Below are positions 22,452-34,700 of a stretch of DNA of 64,000 bases, one piece after another. Location of the stretch: assembly GCA_020205615.1 (NCBI GenBank), contig CM035165.1:90148005-90212004 (forward strand), read 5' to 3'. The first letter of the stretch is position 1. Every line of letters begins with the position of its first letter. The translations under genes and the position numbers were made by a program. The notes beneath the pieces were generated by a model that made no database searches, was not told where the DNA came from, and worked only from the letters and a program-made list of their open reading frames with translations. Source of the DNA: Panax quinquefolius (Eukaryota > Streptophyta > Magnoliopsida > Apiales > Araliaceae).

Positions 22452-23261
22452 CTGTATGATACATTAAGGTAATCAGCATATCCATCATCTACCATGGCGT
22501 GAAGTTTTAAAATCACAATTATATAACAATTCAGGTGTAGAATGTCGAGCAGTTACTGTTGAATGCAACAATAAAACTGGACACAACAATTTCACCAAAG
22601 ATGATAGAAATGCCAGATTCAACACTAATATATACACATTAATGTGGATATAGTATATCATGTAGAATTATCTTTTGCATCCATATCTAATCTATGTTAC
22701 AACAAAATTTGAGAAGTGGATATAGTGAATCATGCAGAATTTTCTTTTACATCCATACCTGATCTATGTTACAACAAAATCTGAGAAGCAAGCAATTCTA
22801 GACATTACATAACCATGCAAGGACTGAAAAATTCTTAAGCATGGACACTGGCCAAGATGACCGACAACCTGCTCCCTATTATTGCTAATACTTTTTTATA
22901 TTATCAAGACTACAATGCACCATGACTTCATTAATTTAGGAGGATCATGTAAATATGGAAAAGATCAAAGAAATTAGGCAGGTTTGAACCCTTTCATAAA
23001 GTAATCCATTTATAAATGAACTGACCAAAGTATAAACAGAGGCAGGAACCACTATTATAGCAAGTAACATTGGAAATCTGAAAGTTACCTAAGGATTTTA
23101 TGAGACTGAACTTTAAAAATGAATATCACAAACCTAAGAATATATTGTTTCTTTTGCATCACTAAGCAGGTATATGGGGTCACCATTTAGAAGTTACAAG
23201 GAGTGATCCATGATAATTGATAAGTCCCTTAATTATCTGAATTAGCAATTTGACAATATAC

Positions 23262-23371
23262 CTGAAAGCTGTCCATTTATGAAGACATGAAGAGCATGCC
23301 CTGTTGACTGAACGATGAGAGTTGGGAGTTCCCCACCACGCAAGAAGGATTCAGATGAACCAATGTCAACA
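23262..23371 (-). pseudogene. Captured exon of a GH35 beta-galactosidase
   Basis: A 110-bp exon between CTCACAG and GTATAT encodes [20 protein letters not shown], then [16 protein letters not shown]. This is the jelly-roll region of plant secreted beta-galactosidases acting on cell wall galactans. The catalytic TIM barrel is absent. Exon borders agree with a conserved plant gene structure. It is carried by the CACTA element. Confidence 0.8.
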
Positions 23372-23604
23372 CTGTGAGCAGATCAGATTGAACGTGGGAG
23401 AAGACATGTTATGCCAGTTGGGTCATTGTGCAAAGCTAAAGAAGTTCGGAGACTTATATAGCCTAATTAAATATGACAACCCAACAATAGAGTCAACAGA
23501 TGTTTGAGCAGTACTACAATGAGACGAAATATCTAAGATAAATATTTTGTAAAAAATAAGAAGAAGAGATCTGAATGCAGAAATCAGAGATTTCAGTGCT
23601 AACT

Positions 23605-23746
23605 AAAGTAAGATCGGATAAACCATGGACAGGAATAGGTTGTGATCTTGGTTGGGTATCTCCAGTTCCAAGCTGACCATATTCATTATTTCCCCATGCC
23701 CATAAGCTTCCATCCTCGAGTAGAGCCAAATTATGAAAAGCCCCAA
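23605..23746 (-). pseudogene. Captured exon of an RCC1-repeat protein
   Basis: After a TTGCAG acceptor the minus strand encodes GAFHNLALLEDGSLWAWGNN, then EYGQLGTGDTQPRSQPIPVH. This is one complete blade of a seven-bladed RCC1 propeller (UVR8-like family). Similarity stops after DLTLVS, where GGWHS would be expected, so the 3' border is ragged. It is a single repeat and cannot fold into a propeller alone. Confidence 0.8.
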
Positions 23747-23963
23747 CTGCAATTCAAGACCTTGTACTCTTACGGGGGTGGAAATTTGCTTTTTGTAAAG
23801 AAAATTTATATAATATTAACAAACAAGGTGAAGCAACCAAAATTCAACACACAGAACACAACCAAAAATGGGTCAACAGGTAGCAAGGAAAACAACTCTT
23901 TTAACAAAAAAAACATTATGATATACACAATCAAATAAATAAGGAGATCAAAATCAGTGGTAC

Positions 23964-24260
23964 CTGGTTTGAAGAAGACGGAGAGACCGAAATCTGTGGC
24001 TTTCAACGGCGAGTCCTCAGCTGTACTCAACAATAGAAAATTCTCAGGCTTCAAATCCCGATGCATCACTCTCATCGAATGATAATTATGCACCACCGTC
24101 ACCATCTGCCGGCACAGCACGGCGGCAGCGTGCTCGGAGTAATGCCCTTTCTCGATGATCCGATCAAAGAGCTCGCCGCCGGCGCAAAGCTCCATAACTA
24201 GGTTCAGGGAATGGTTCACGGAGCGGCGCCAGCCTTTCCTCGATTGTTCCAACACTTGTT
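23964..24260 (-). pseudogene. Captured exon of a calcium-dependent protein kinase (CDPK/CPK)
   Basis: It encodes [17 protein letters not shown], then [18 protein letters not shown] and [13 protein letters not shown]. This covers kinase subdomains V to VII with the HRDLKPEN catalytic loop and DFG. It ends at a CCAG/GTACC donor where CDPK genes have an intron. The glycine-rich loop, activation segment, autoinhibitory region and EF hands are missing. The GC-rich 5' side (24260-24460) may be captured flanking DNA. Orientation is the same as the other captured exons. Confidence 0.85.
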
Positions 24261-24586
24261 TGCAGTTGGAATTGAAGCAAAGCTTCGCCGAGAAAGAAGA
24301 GGACGCCGATGATGACCGATGAAGGGTCGCCGAAGCCGATGAGACGATGCGTCGATGGCCGTCGGCCGATGAGAGTCGAGAGATTGAGACGAGTTCGAGA
24401 TCTGGTTTGGCCGTTTGGGATGAGAGATTGAGACTTGAGAGTTCGAGATCTGAGTTTGGGATTTGGGAATTGAGATTTGAGGGTTACGACTTCAGTTCAG
24501 AGTCTGGGCTAGTAGAGCAGTAGTGTGTTGGCTGAGTATTATTATTTTAAGTAGGAGTGACTAGACAGTAGACACTAGTCAGCAAG

Positions 24587-24989
24587 GTTTTGTTCGGTAT
24601 TCGGTTAAATCGAATAATCCAAAATTAAAACTCGTACAAATTAATCGAAACTCGTAAAAAAATTCGGATATAACCGAAATATTGAAAATAATTAAATTAT
24701 CAAAAAAAATTGGTTAAATTATTTCGATTCGATTCGATAATTCGGTTATACCCGTTTTTTGCTCAGCCCTAAGATTAGTAGTACTTTATTTATTTTAAGT
24801 GATTTGTTCGGTTATTCGGGTAAACTGAATAACCCAAAAATGATACCCGTATAAACCAACCGAAAATCGTATTTAATTTCGGATATAATCGAAATGCTAA
24901 AAATAACCAAATTATCAGAAAATTTTGGTTAATTTATTTCGAATCGGTTCGGTAATTCGGTTATATCCATTTTTTGCTCAGTCCTAACT
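24587..24989. repeat. Tandem pair of about 190-bp ATTCGGTTA-rich repeats
   Basis: Two units (about 24587-24775 and 24802-24989) share TTCGGTTATAYCCRTTTTTTGCTCAG at their ends and GGATATAAYCGAAAT in the middle. They resemble common plant repeat sequences of hAT-MITE type, but no terminal repeats or TSD are clear. Confidence 0.6.
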
Positions 24990-25395
24990 GTTGTGCAACT
25001 TTGCAACTTGCAAGGCTTTTTTTTTTAAAAAAAGCTTTAATTTTTTTTAAAAAGATTTTATTTTTAAACGAATATTTTTTAAAAGATAAAAACTTCAACG
25101 ACCGTCGTTGGGAGTAAAATCTCTCACATTTAATTTGGAAAAAATTATTGAAAGCCATTTGAAATGGCGTTGAATTTTTTGATATTTTTTTTAGCTAAAA
25201 ATCAGAAAGGCAACCAACGTCACTTTAAAAAATATTTTTTTTAAAAAACGAATTTAAAATAAAATTATTTTAACTTTTTTAAAATAATTTTATTTTTTTA
25301 AAGAAATTTGAAAAAAATAAAAATATGATCCAATGCCAAACTAACCGGCATTGTAACTTATTTAAAAAAATTATAAAGCAAATTTTAAAAAAAAA

Positions 25396-25601
25396 GAGTA
25401 AGATGTAACATCACTTTAAGCGGACGTTGGAATCTTTTTTTTTTTTTAATTTCTTTGATCTCAGACTTGTTTACAAACATCAATATTTTTTATATTTATT
25501 CTCGATCATCGACGTTGGAAATGGAGTATATAAGACTTCACTATATAAAAATAAAATAAAAATTCTAACGCCAATTAAAGTGACGTTACATCTTACTCTT
25601 C
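25396..25601. repeat. Small inverted-repeat element (MITE-like)
   Basis: Arms GAGTAAGATGTAACATCACTTTAA and the complement AAAGTGACGTTACATCTTACTC enclose about 130 bp. Related CAACGTCACTTT motifs occur upstream (25090-25240). It may be the right part of a larger AT-rich foldback. The TSD was not resolved. Confidence 0.45.
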
Positions 25602-26200
25602 TTTTTTACAAATTTATTTTTTTAAATTTATTAAAATAAAATAAGGATAAAATTGATATTACATTAATATGGGTCGAACTAACTTATTAGGAATGACTTA
25701 TAAGTCATTTTAAATAACTTTATTCTGCATTTTAGTTCATAAAACATAATAAATTTTTTTATCTTTTATGTTTTCTCTTATAACTAATAGTATTATAATT
25801 TAATTTTATAATATATTTGGAAAAAAGGTAAAAGGAGAACTAGGAATAGCTAAGGGTATACCATTACTATTCTTCTTTTTTTATGTTTTATTTTAGACTT
25901 AAAAATATGTTCATGATTTAAGTTACTCCTAAAATCTAAGAATAAAAGTTCTTATTATTTTATGTAATCTCAAGTTAAATATTTACTTATATTAAATAAT
26001 TTATTTTTTTACAATAATTTTTGTGTAATATCCTTAGTATTAAATGTCATATTTTTATTATTTATAAATATTTATATAATATCACTAGTCGTGTATAGAA
26101 AAATATGCAATTAGATGAGAATTTAAATATGAATAATTTTATCATTTGACGCTTTTTTTTAAATTCGCATAAAATCAATCACCATTTTCATTCTAGGATA

Positions 26201-26229
<29 letters not shown>

Positions 26230-26238
<9 letters not shown>

Positions 26239-26620
26239 TTCATAGTTACTTTATATATATTTAGTTTAATATTGAAATTTGTTTAGTATTTTATTTAGTT
26301 TGACAATAAATTTTGAAAAAAAGAATATGTATGTGTATATATATACATATCAATAGAATAAATTTAAAAAATATAAGAGACTACAAGTTATAGCGTTAGT
26401 TTAGTTAATTAATAAATTAGAATGACTCTCAAATGGTAGATTAATGGCCCAATAACCCATAGGTCTTAGGTTCAAAACCTAGTTGTGATATTTTTCTTCT
26501 TATATTATATTTTTTGTGTATTAGATAAATTTTATTATATCATCATATATATATATATATACACATCTTAAATCTTCACATTAAACTAAATATATATAAA
26601 GTAACTATGAATATTTATAT
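26230..26620. mobile_element. TIR element with a tRNA-Ile-like core, copy 1
   Basis: About 50-bp inverted repeats (ATTCATAGTTACTTTATATA... and complement) enclose a core with GGTTCAAAACC, a B-box and T-arm-like sequence at 26469-26479. Upstream, CCAATAACCCATAGGTC resembles the anticodon arm of tRNA-Ile(AAU). An A-box-like GACTCTCAAATGGTAG precedes it. The combination of TIRs and a tRNA-like core is unusual. Either a SINE was captured by a MITE, or an inverted pair of flanking repeats arose by chance. Confidence 0.5.
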
Positions 26621-26636
26621 AACGTAACTATGAATA

Positions 26637-26667
<31 letters not shown>

Positions 26668-26804
26668 TTATCTCTAAATATTCATATAAATATTTATAAA
26701 CAAATATTTATTTATAAATTTATAAATATTTCATCTAAACTTTAGATATTAATATTTTTATAAATATTTAGAGATAAATTTATAAATATTTATATGAATA
26801 TTTG

Positions 26805-26812
<8 letters not shown>

Positions 26813-26870
<58 letters not shown>
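26813..26870 (+). repeat. (CA)n(TA)n microsatellite
   Basis: A compound dinucleotide run between the two tRNA-like elements; a similar (TA)n lies at 26642-26666. A palindromic AT-rich stretch (TATTTATAAA motifs) lies between these two runs. Confidence 0.9.
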
Positions 26871-26878
<8 letters not shown>

Positions 26879-26967
26879 TTCATAGTTACTATATATATAT
26901 TTAGTTTAATGTTGAGATTTGTTTAGTATTTTATTTAGTTTGACAAGAAATTTTGAAAAGAATATGT

Positions 26968-27021
<54 letters not shown>

Positions 27022-27252
27022 CAGTAGAATAAATTTAAAAATATTGGAGACTACAAGTTATGGCGCTAGTTTAGTTAACTAATAAATTAGAATGACTCAA
27101 TGGTAGTATAATGGTCCAATAACCCATAGGTCTTAGGTTCAAAACCTAGATGTGATATTTTTGCTTCTTATGCTATATATATATATATATATACTCATCT
27201 TAAATCTCCACATTAAACTAAATATATAAAGTAAAGATGAATATTTATATAC
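26870..27252. mobile_element. TIR element with a tRNA-Ile-like core, copy 2
   Basis: Second direct copy of the element at 26230-26620, about 90% alike by eye. The B box is at 27136-27146. The core reads GACTCAATGGTAG ... CCAATAACCCATAGGTC. A (TA)n run interrupts the left part at about 26985-27016. The two copies suggest a tandem duplication of about 650 bp. Confidence 0.5.
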
Positions 27253-27789
27253 GTAAATATTCATATAAATATTTATGATATTTATGCATGAAATACAAAT
27301 ATATTATCTTATAATAATAACACACTAATTTGTCGTTTTATTCTGTGATATATAAGATCGTTAGTATGGAAAGACCTGTTTGACTTCTTTGTTTTCCCTT
27401 TTTTCCACCAACTCTAATTATTATATCAATTCTTCTTTTTTTTTTACAAAATAAAAAAGCCATAGATTTTCGAGAAACAATAGCATTAATTATTCCTTAT
27501 TTTAAAATGTCCAATATTAAAAAACTAATTAATTAACTTGGCTATTAATTTACGTTATAATCTTCTATATATTGACCATGTATGATCATCGATATGTCAT
27601 TTAATTATTTAATTACCAATTTTCATCAAAAAAGTGTTCGATCGCCCATTAATTATTTATTTGTAAAAGAAGAAGATAATTGAAAAGAATAACTTATACT
27701 ATATTCCAAGGCAAAATAATAAATTAAAGAACAAGTAAGATACATATCATAATTTTATAAGTATTTGACATATATAAGTAGAAATTATA

Positions 27790-27884
27790 GTGTTATTATT
27801 TTATTATTATTATTATTATTATTATTGTTATTATTATTTTTATTTTTATTGTTATTGTTATTATTTTTATTGTTATTATTATTA

Positions 27885-27963
<79 letters not shown>
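27790..27963 (+). repeat. (TTA)n microsatellite with interruptions
   Basis: About 170 bp of TTA/TTG/TTT triplets. The Leu- and Tyr-rich open frames over it are artefacts. Confidence 0.95.
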
Positions 27964-27966
<3 letters not shown>

Positions 27967-28249
27967 ACTTCCTGAGATTATATTAATGGTATGTAGTGAA
28001 GGAGAAGAAAGGAATATATGGGAAAAATCTCATGTTTTAATATAAATATTAATCCTTGCAAGATATTAATAGATAACTTGTGTTGATCCAGCGGTCAAAT
28101 GACCAAAGTTCCAAATGATAGGTCACATGTTCGAATAAGTTCTGCATTTGGACATAATTTTTAAATACTAAATACGAATATTTTTTAACAATTCTCTGAA
28201 TACCGAATATGGTCTTACAAAAACACGCTTATTGGGATTATCTTAATTT

Positions 28250-28851
28250 AAGACAACATTTTAATAGTCGTTGCAAAAAGTTGTATAAAATATGCAACAA
28301 AAATAAAATTGTTGCCGATGAATGTGGTCCATATTAAATGACGAAATATAGCAACAAAAAAACTTTTGTTTACTTACGATGAGAGAAATCAAGTGGTTAG
28401 AAATTTTGCAGCTAATTTCTAACGAATTTTGTTTTCAAATTTTGCAACGACTTATGAATTTCGTTGCAAAAAGTGAAAGCTTGACCACAATCTGCAAGCG
28501 AAAGGACAAGTTTCGTTGCTAAACATACTACTTTATCAACGACTTATAAAGTCGTTGCACGAAAAATCGTTGTTAAAGCTCCATTTTTAGCAACAAAAAA
28601 AACTTTCGTTGCCCGCGATGACGGAAATCAAGTGGTAGAAAATTTTGCAATGAATTTCTAACGAACTTTTTTCCGCATGATGAATTTATAGCGAATTTTT
28701 GCAACGACTTATGAATTTTTGTTGCAAAAAAAGTGAAATCTCGACACAATCTGAACGAATGACAACTTTCGTTGCTAAACATATACTTTTAGCAACAACT
28801 TATAAAAGTCGTTCTTGAAAAATCGTTGCTAAAGGCCCATTTTTTGTAGTG
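28250..28851. repeat. Right subterminal repeats of the CACTA element
   Basis: Repeated GCAACGACTTAT and TTTCGTTGCTAAA motifs in both orientations. Two roughly 250-bp subunits (from about 28340 and 28600) are near-duplicates. The terminus is TTTTTTGTAGTG. Confidence 0.8.
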
Positions 28852-31426
28852 TCAGCAGATTCATATTTGCACTTCTGGGCCAAATATATTAATATCTCAA
28901 AGAAATATATAATCATTTGAATTTATATAAACAATAATTATAACTATGTTGATCATTTCACCTTTGCACTTAAGTTAAAGATATTCAATTATAAATTCAA
29001 TATACCGGTCAACAATTCAACTTTGCACTCTTGGCTAAAGAGAACCCATAGTCATGATCATACCAAAAATCTACCCATCTTTACACTCAAGTCAAAGAGA
29101 AATATCATCATTAGGGTTATAAAATGTTATATATAATAGTAAAATCAATATAATCAAAACATCTAGATTTAATCTCAAGAGTAATATTCATAAATCAACT
29201 ATAATTTGGTTAGAAAAAAGAAACTAATTTTGTCATGAATAGTATCTCGTGAATAGTAACTCCATGAATAGTAACCGTGAATAGTAACTCGTGAATAGTA
29301 ACTTTGACTAAAAAGCGGTAGAAATTCTACAATAAAATCCATACCAATATTTCGGTATAATAATATTGAAAAAACATTTCTTAAACTTATAAACAATTTA
29401 TTTTAATTGTTTACACTTTACTAAATAATGCATTTAATCATCCTAAAATTCCAAACTCATAAGATTTCATCACCAATAACCAAAACCCTCATCAAAAATC
29501 TGCATATACCTCATATAGGATTCTCAAGCCATAAAATCCTATTTTCCAATTTTCTTACTTCACATAACATATTTAATTCATTTACTCATAACTAGTCCAT
29601 TTTCATGAAAAATATCGAATCAGTACAAATAAATTTTCTTTTTTGAGATTTAGTAGAATATAGTCCCATATTGAACATATATTTTTCTCAGAATTTTTAA
29701 AATTCATTTACTATTTTTCATATGGCCAAAACAACCGAATATTTAGATATTTATCAAAAATTGTACTTTTTTCCAAAAATTCTGAAATTTACAGAGTATA
29801 CTTCTATCATATACATGTACTCCCAATAAAAATTTCACCAATTTTGGAGTTAACCACAAGGAGTTATAAGCGGTTACTTTTAAAATAGTCTTTTCTCATA
29901 AAATTCACAACTCTTAATCTATACATCCAAAAATCGCCATTTTTGGACACAATCAAGAAAACTCATCAAATTATCATTTCAAATTTTTTCAGAATTTTTG
30001 AAGGTCAGAAAAATTACGAAACTAAAAAACATAACAACCCTTACGATCCCTTACAATCCCTTACCTCAGCAAGAAAGACTTACATTTGGATATAGGATAA
30101 TTTTGAAGGAAACTTGCAGCGATGAATAGCAACTCACCAAGTATCTAAATACTCACAAAATACACTCGATAATCTAGAGAGAAAAAAGAGAAAACTTATG
30201 AATTACGGTGTGATTTTCAATTCTAACTTAGCCCTCTATTTATAGGAAAATGTTAGACGCTGGCAAAGCAGACTTGACTGCTACACGATGGCTTTACCTG
30301 CTACTATTCCACCCACCAAAAATCAGCCATCTTCCCCAACAACCAAAAGTGGGGCCCACCCATTTCTAGAATTTTCCACAAAAATTATTTATAAACCTAA
30401 TTTCTGAATCAGTCACCTCTTAAAATTCATAAAAAATCATTCGTTCATTTTTAACGGTTCAAAATTTGTGAACATATACTCAACTTATATATGTATAACA
30501 TATTCAAAAATCACAACGATCCAACAGTCAGATTAAAAATTATAACTCACACAATAAAGCTGTAAGAACACTGATTTGATCTTTTAATACCTCCAATCCG
30601 ACAAAATACTGATAAAATACCTCAATATTAATTTCTTCTTTTATAACCACATAAATAAATCCATCATTTATATCTGCATCAAATAAATATTTTCTTACCA
30701 TATAAATCAATAATTAATTATTCTCAAATAATATTACAGAATCACAATTATAACAACTAGGTAGTTCCCAGGAAAGAGGGGGCTTTCCGATAAGGATTTC
30801 CCCTTACTGGCGCGTAATTAGGTGACCAAACCTCTCCTTGACAAAACTTTCTAGACATTGCCAATAATGCTATCTAATAATATTATTCAAATAATATGAA
30901 TTATTGATCTGATAATGGAGATACTGTGCAGTGATAATTATTGAAACAACAATAATATAAAATATCAACGTAAAAATTATTGACTCAATAAAATAAAATA
31001 TTGAATAGTAATTATTGTAACAATTATTGAGTAGTGCCTTCTTACGTAAGAATCAATAAGTGTGCTACTGTGCAACAACGCATATTACTTTACTTTACCA
31101 ACCGGGTATTCCAACAGTGTTAACGGTAACGATTACGTCGTTATTTATAAAAACTTAATTTTGTCCTTTTCTTCATCCGACAGTTATTCTGTTATGGGAC
31201 CCACAAATGGTTGCGCCGTCGTACGAATATTCCCTGACAGAAAGAATATTCCACAACCAAACGAATATTCCCCGACAAAAATGAATATTTTATAACCACT
31301 TGCGTATTTTAAAAAATTTGCACATTTCACCCATAACCAAAGCATTATATCAAATTAACACTTTATTATTCACAATAATAAATAGAGAAAATTCAATTTT
31401 ATTCATTAAAAAGTTGGGGTCTTACA

Positions 31427-31755
31427 GCATCCCCTCCTTATGAAATTTTGTCCCCAAAATTTACGTACATGGTATTGTAAAGAGTTGAGAATACCTTGCT
31501 TTCATTTCAGATTCCATCTTCCCTGTCATCATGATTTCTCCATTGCTCATCTCTCCGTATTTTAGATATCATTCTAGAATCTGACTTCAAAACAAGGGTT
31601 AATTGAACAAATTAACATATCACATAATATCCCCATATTATGGTGACCCAACAAATAAGCTTAGGTAGGACACACTAGCGAAGGATTTAGTCATCTGTCC
31701 CTCCTAGTTCTATTCCCGATCTGCGCGGAGATCATATCCTAAGCTCGATACCAAA
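31427..31755 (-). mobile_element. Short internal domain between LTRs A2 and A3
   Basis: 329 bp, closely matching the internal domain at 17676-18008. It has the primer binding site next to A3, the leader, the small frame and a polypurine tract, TAAGGAGGGGATGC, next to A2. It confirms that the unit is a real repeated family and not a single deletion. Confidence 0.9.
31461..31550 (-). CDS. 29-codon open frame in A internal domain, copy 2
   Basis: ATG at 31550-31548 and TAA at 31463-31461, the same length as the frame at 17710-17799. It begins MSNGEIMMTGKM and ends ESEMKARYSQLFTIPCT. A few substitutions separate the two copies and none interrupts the frame. In the C-type internal domains the same ATG is present but the frame breaks early. 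Confidence 0.4.
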   Translation of the reverse strand: MSNGEIMMTGKMESEMKARYSQLFTIPCT

Positions 31756-34700
31756 TGTGACAACCCCAAAATAGGTCCATTTCACCCAACCTATTACGAG
31801 TCGCCAAATATATGGTATGTAGAAAACAACTACAACTTTATTACAACAATTGTCGACAAAATACAACAACACATATCTTTGTGAGTTTGGATACAATATA
31901 TACCAATTGTGACTCGTGTCCCAATAGTAAAGTGACAAATGTCCCATCGGTGGACAACACCTCACAAATGATACCTACATAAAAGTATAGTCAAAAAGCT
32001 GTTTTAGAAATTAGAATCTTTGGGAAGTGTCTTCGAAAACCCTCGTGCATGGGAGGCCGTGCTTCGAGGTTATGATAGATATCATATGGCCACAGAATTA
32101 TCCTTGATTGACCCAATAGACCCCAAAGAAAAACGAGAAGATTACTATCATATTCTTTTCAATGGTGAGTCTTCTCTTGACATATCATTATCTCCACTGT
32201 CTCTAATTGAGAAATTATACTTCAAACAAACGCCAAGATCATATAGGTAGTGCGAGTAGATATACTCAGTAAGTGGATGTGCACAACCCTGTCTTATGAT
32301 GACACGAGGTTGTATGTCTTTAGACATCTTGTATGATAGTGGCAAAACACCTTTCCAACGTTGGGTTCGCCTCACCCTATTTGATTCATCAAATATAACT
32401 ACTAAATGATGACCACCGTTCTATTTCCCTGTTACCCTCGCTCGACCCAGCTACACTCGTATTACCTGAAAGAAATTTTAAAACAAAAAGGTGAGCACGA
32501 CTAGCTCAGTAAAGAATATCATGACTAAAGATAAATAAATTATCAATAGCCTTCAACAGTAATAAATCAGAGATTTAGAACATATGGTAGATGATAAAAA
32601 TTTTCAACCATAGTTTGCGTGAACGAAGCGATCCATTAGAAGAGTCAAATAGACCATAAAATCTATTATCTTCTCCACATTAAAAGTCCACCAACAATGT
32701 TTTATCCCTGTAAAATTAATTAATAGTTCCTTTCCACGATTATATGAATAACTCATAATCATAATTGTAATTCTAAATTCCTCTTCGCATCCAGGACGAA
32801 GATAATTTTCATCACATGTCTTTACCTGAAACATCAAAGATCATGGTTATACCAAATCACAGTTCCTGTTTATAATCATACTAACAATTTTATCTTTGCA
32901 CTACGGCCAAAGATATTCATCAACAGACCATCTTTGCATTATAGACCAAAGATATTCAACAACAGGTCATATTTGCACTACGGGTCAAAGATATTCATCA
33001 ACAATTCATCTTTTCACTTCAGGCCAAAGATATTCCTCAAGAGTTCATATTTGCACTTCTGGGCCAAATATATTCATCAATGATTCATATTTTTCTACGC
33101 GGCCAAATATATTCATCAACAATTCATATTTGCACTACAGGCCAAATATATTAATATCTCAAAGAAATATATAATCATTTCAGAATTTATATAAACAATA
33201 ATTATAACCATGTTGATCATTTTACCTTTGCACTAAAGCTAAAGATATTCAATTATAAAATCAATGGTCATGATCATACCAGTCAACAATTCAACTTTGC
33301 ACTACTGGCCAAAGGGAACCCATAGTCACGATCATACCAAAAATCTACCCATCTTTACACTCAAGTCAAAGAGAAATATCATCATTAGGGTTATAAAAAT
33401 GTTATATATAATAGTAAAATCAATATAATCAAAACATCTAGATTTAATCTCAAGAGTAATATTCATAAATCAACTATAATTTGGTTAGAAAAAGAAACCA
33501 ATTTTATCATGAATAATAACTCGTGAATAGTAACCCATGAATAGTAACTTCGTGAATAGTAACTCATGAATAGTAACTCGTGAATAGTAACTCATGAATA
33601 GTAAACCCGACACAAAAAGGTAGAAATTCCACAATAAAATCTATACCAATATTTCGGTATAATGATATTGAAATAACATTTCTTAAAATTATAAACAATT
33701 TATTTTAATTGTTTATACTTTACTAAATAATGCATTTAATCATCCTAAAATTCTAAACTCATAAGATTTCATCACCAATAACCAAAACCCTCATCAAAAA
33801 TCTGCATATACCTCATATAGGATTCTCAAGCCATAAAATCCTATTTTCCAATTTTCTTACTTCACATAACATATTTAATTCATTTACTCATAACTAGTCC
33901 ATTTTTATGAAAAATATCGAATCAGTACGAACAAATTTTCTTTTATGAGATTTAGTAGAATATAGTCCCATATTGAACATATATTTTTCTCAGAATTTTT
34001 AAAATTCATTTACTATTTTTCATATGCCCAAAACAGCCGAATATTTAGATATTTATCAAAAATTGTACTTTTATCCAAAAATTCCAAAATTTACAGAGTA
34101 TTCTTCTATCATATACATGTACTCCCAATAAAAATTTCACCAATTTTAGAGTTAACCACAAGGAGTTATAAGCGGTTAGTTTTAAAATAGTCTTTTCTCA
34201 TAAAATTCACAACTCTTAATCTATACATCCAAAAATCGCCATTTTTGGACACAATCAATAAAACTCATCAAATTCTCATTTCAAATTTTTTCAGAATTTT
34301 TGAAGGTTAGAAAAATTACGAAACTGAAAAACATAACAACCCTTAAAATTCCTTACTATCCCTTACCTCAAAAGAACAACACTTCTGACTGGATATCGGA
34401 TATGACGCTGAAGGAAACTTGTACTGATGAATAGCAACTCACCAAGTACCTAAATACTCACAAAATACACTCGATAATCTAGAGAGAAAAAAAGAGAAAA
34501 CTTATGAATTCTGGTGTGATTTTCAATTCTAACTTAGCCCTCTATTTATAGGAAAATGTTAGCACGCCGAAGAAGACTTGACCTGCTACCTGATGGCTTT
34601 ACCTGCTACTATTCCACCCACCAAAAATCAGCCATCTTCCCCAGCAACCAAAAGTGGGGCCCACCCATTTCTATAATTTTCCACAAAAATTATTTATAAA

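Larger units (their letters stand above)
19379..28851. mobile_element. Non-autonomous, gene-fragment-carrying CACTA (En/Spm) transposon
   Basis: It begins CACTACAAAAAAATGAGG and ends CCCATTTTTTGTAGTG. It is flanked by a 3-bp duplication TCA (19376-19378 and 28852-28854), exactly as expected for CACTA. About 0.8 kb of subterminal repeats (GCAACGAAA / TTTCGTTGC, both orientations) lie at the left (to about 20170) and about 0.6 kb at the right (from about 28250). No transposase (TNPD-like) or TNPA-like frame is visible. The interior holds minus-strand fragments of at least five host genes, plus simple repeats, nested small elements and AT-rich filler. Confidence 0.92.
18009..31426 (-). mobile_element. 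Subfamily A LTR, copy A2, split by a CACTA element
   Basis: It starts at 31426 (TGTAAGACCCCAAC) and ends at 18009 (TTGTCACA). Without the 9473-bp CACTA insertion and one copy of its 3-bp duplication, its length is 3942 bp, matching A1. The insertion lies within the hairpin minisatellite, so A2 was already in place when the CACTA element arrived. Confidence 0.9.

Noticed and set aside
27765..27986. Poly-Leu / poly-Tyr proteins
   Set aside because: Pure triplet microsatellite.
28081..28140. Possible SINE head (GATCCAGCGGTC ... ATGTTCGAATAAG)
   Set aside because: Only loose A- and B-box likeness, with no second half, tail or duplication.
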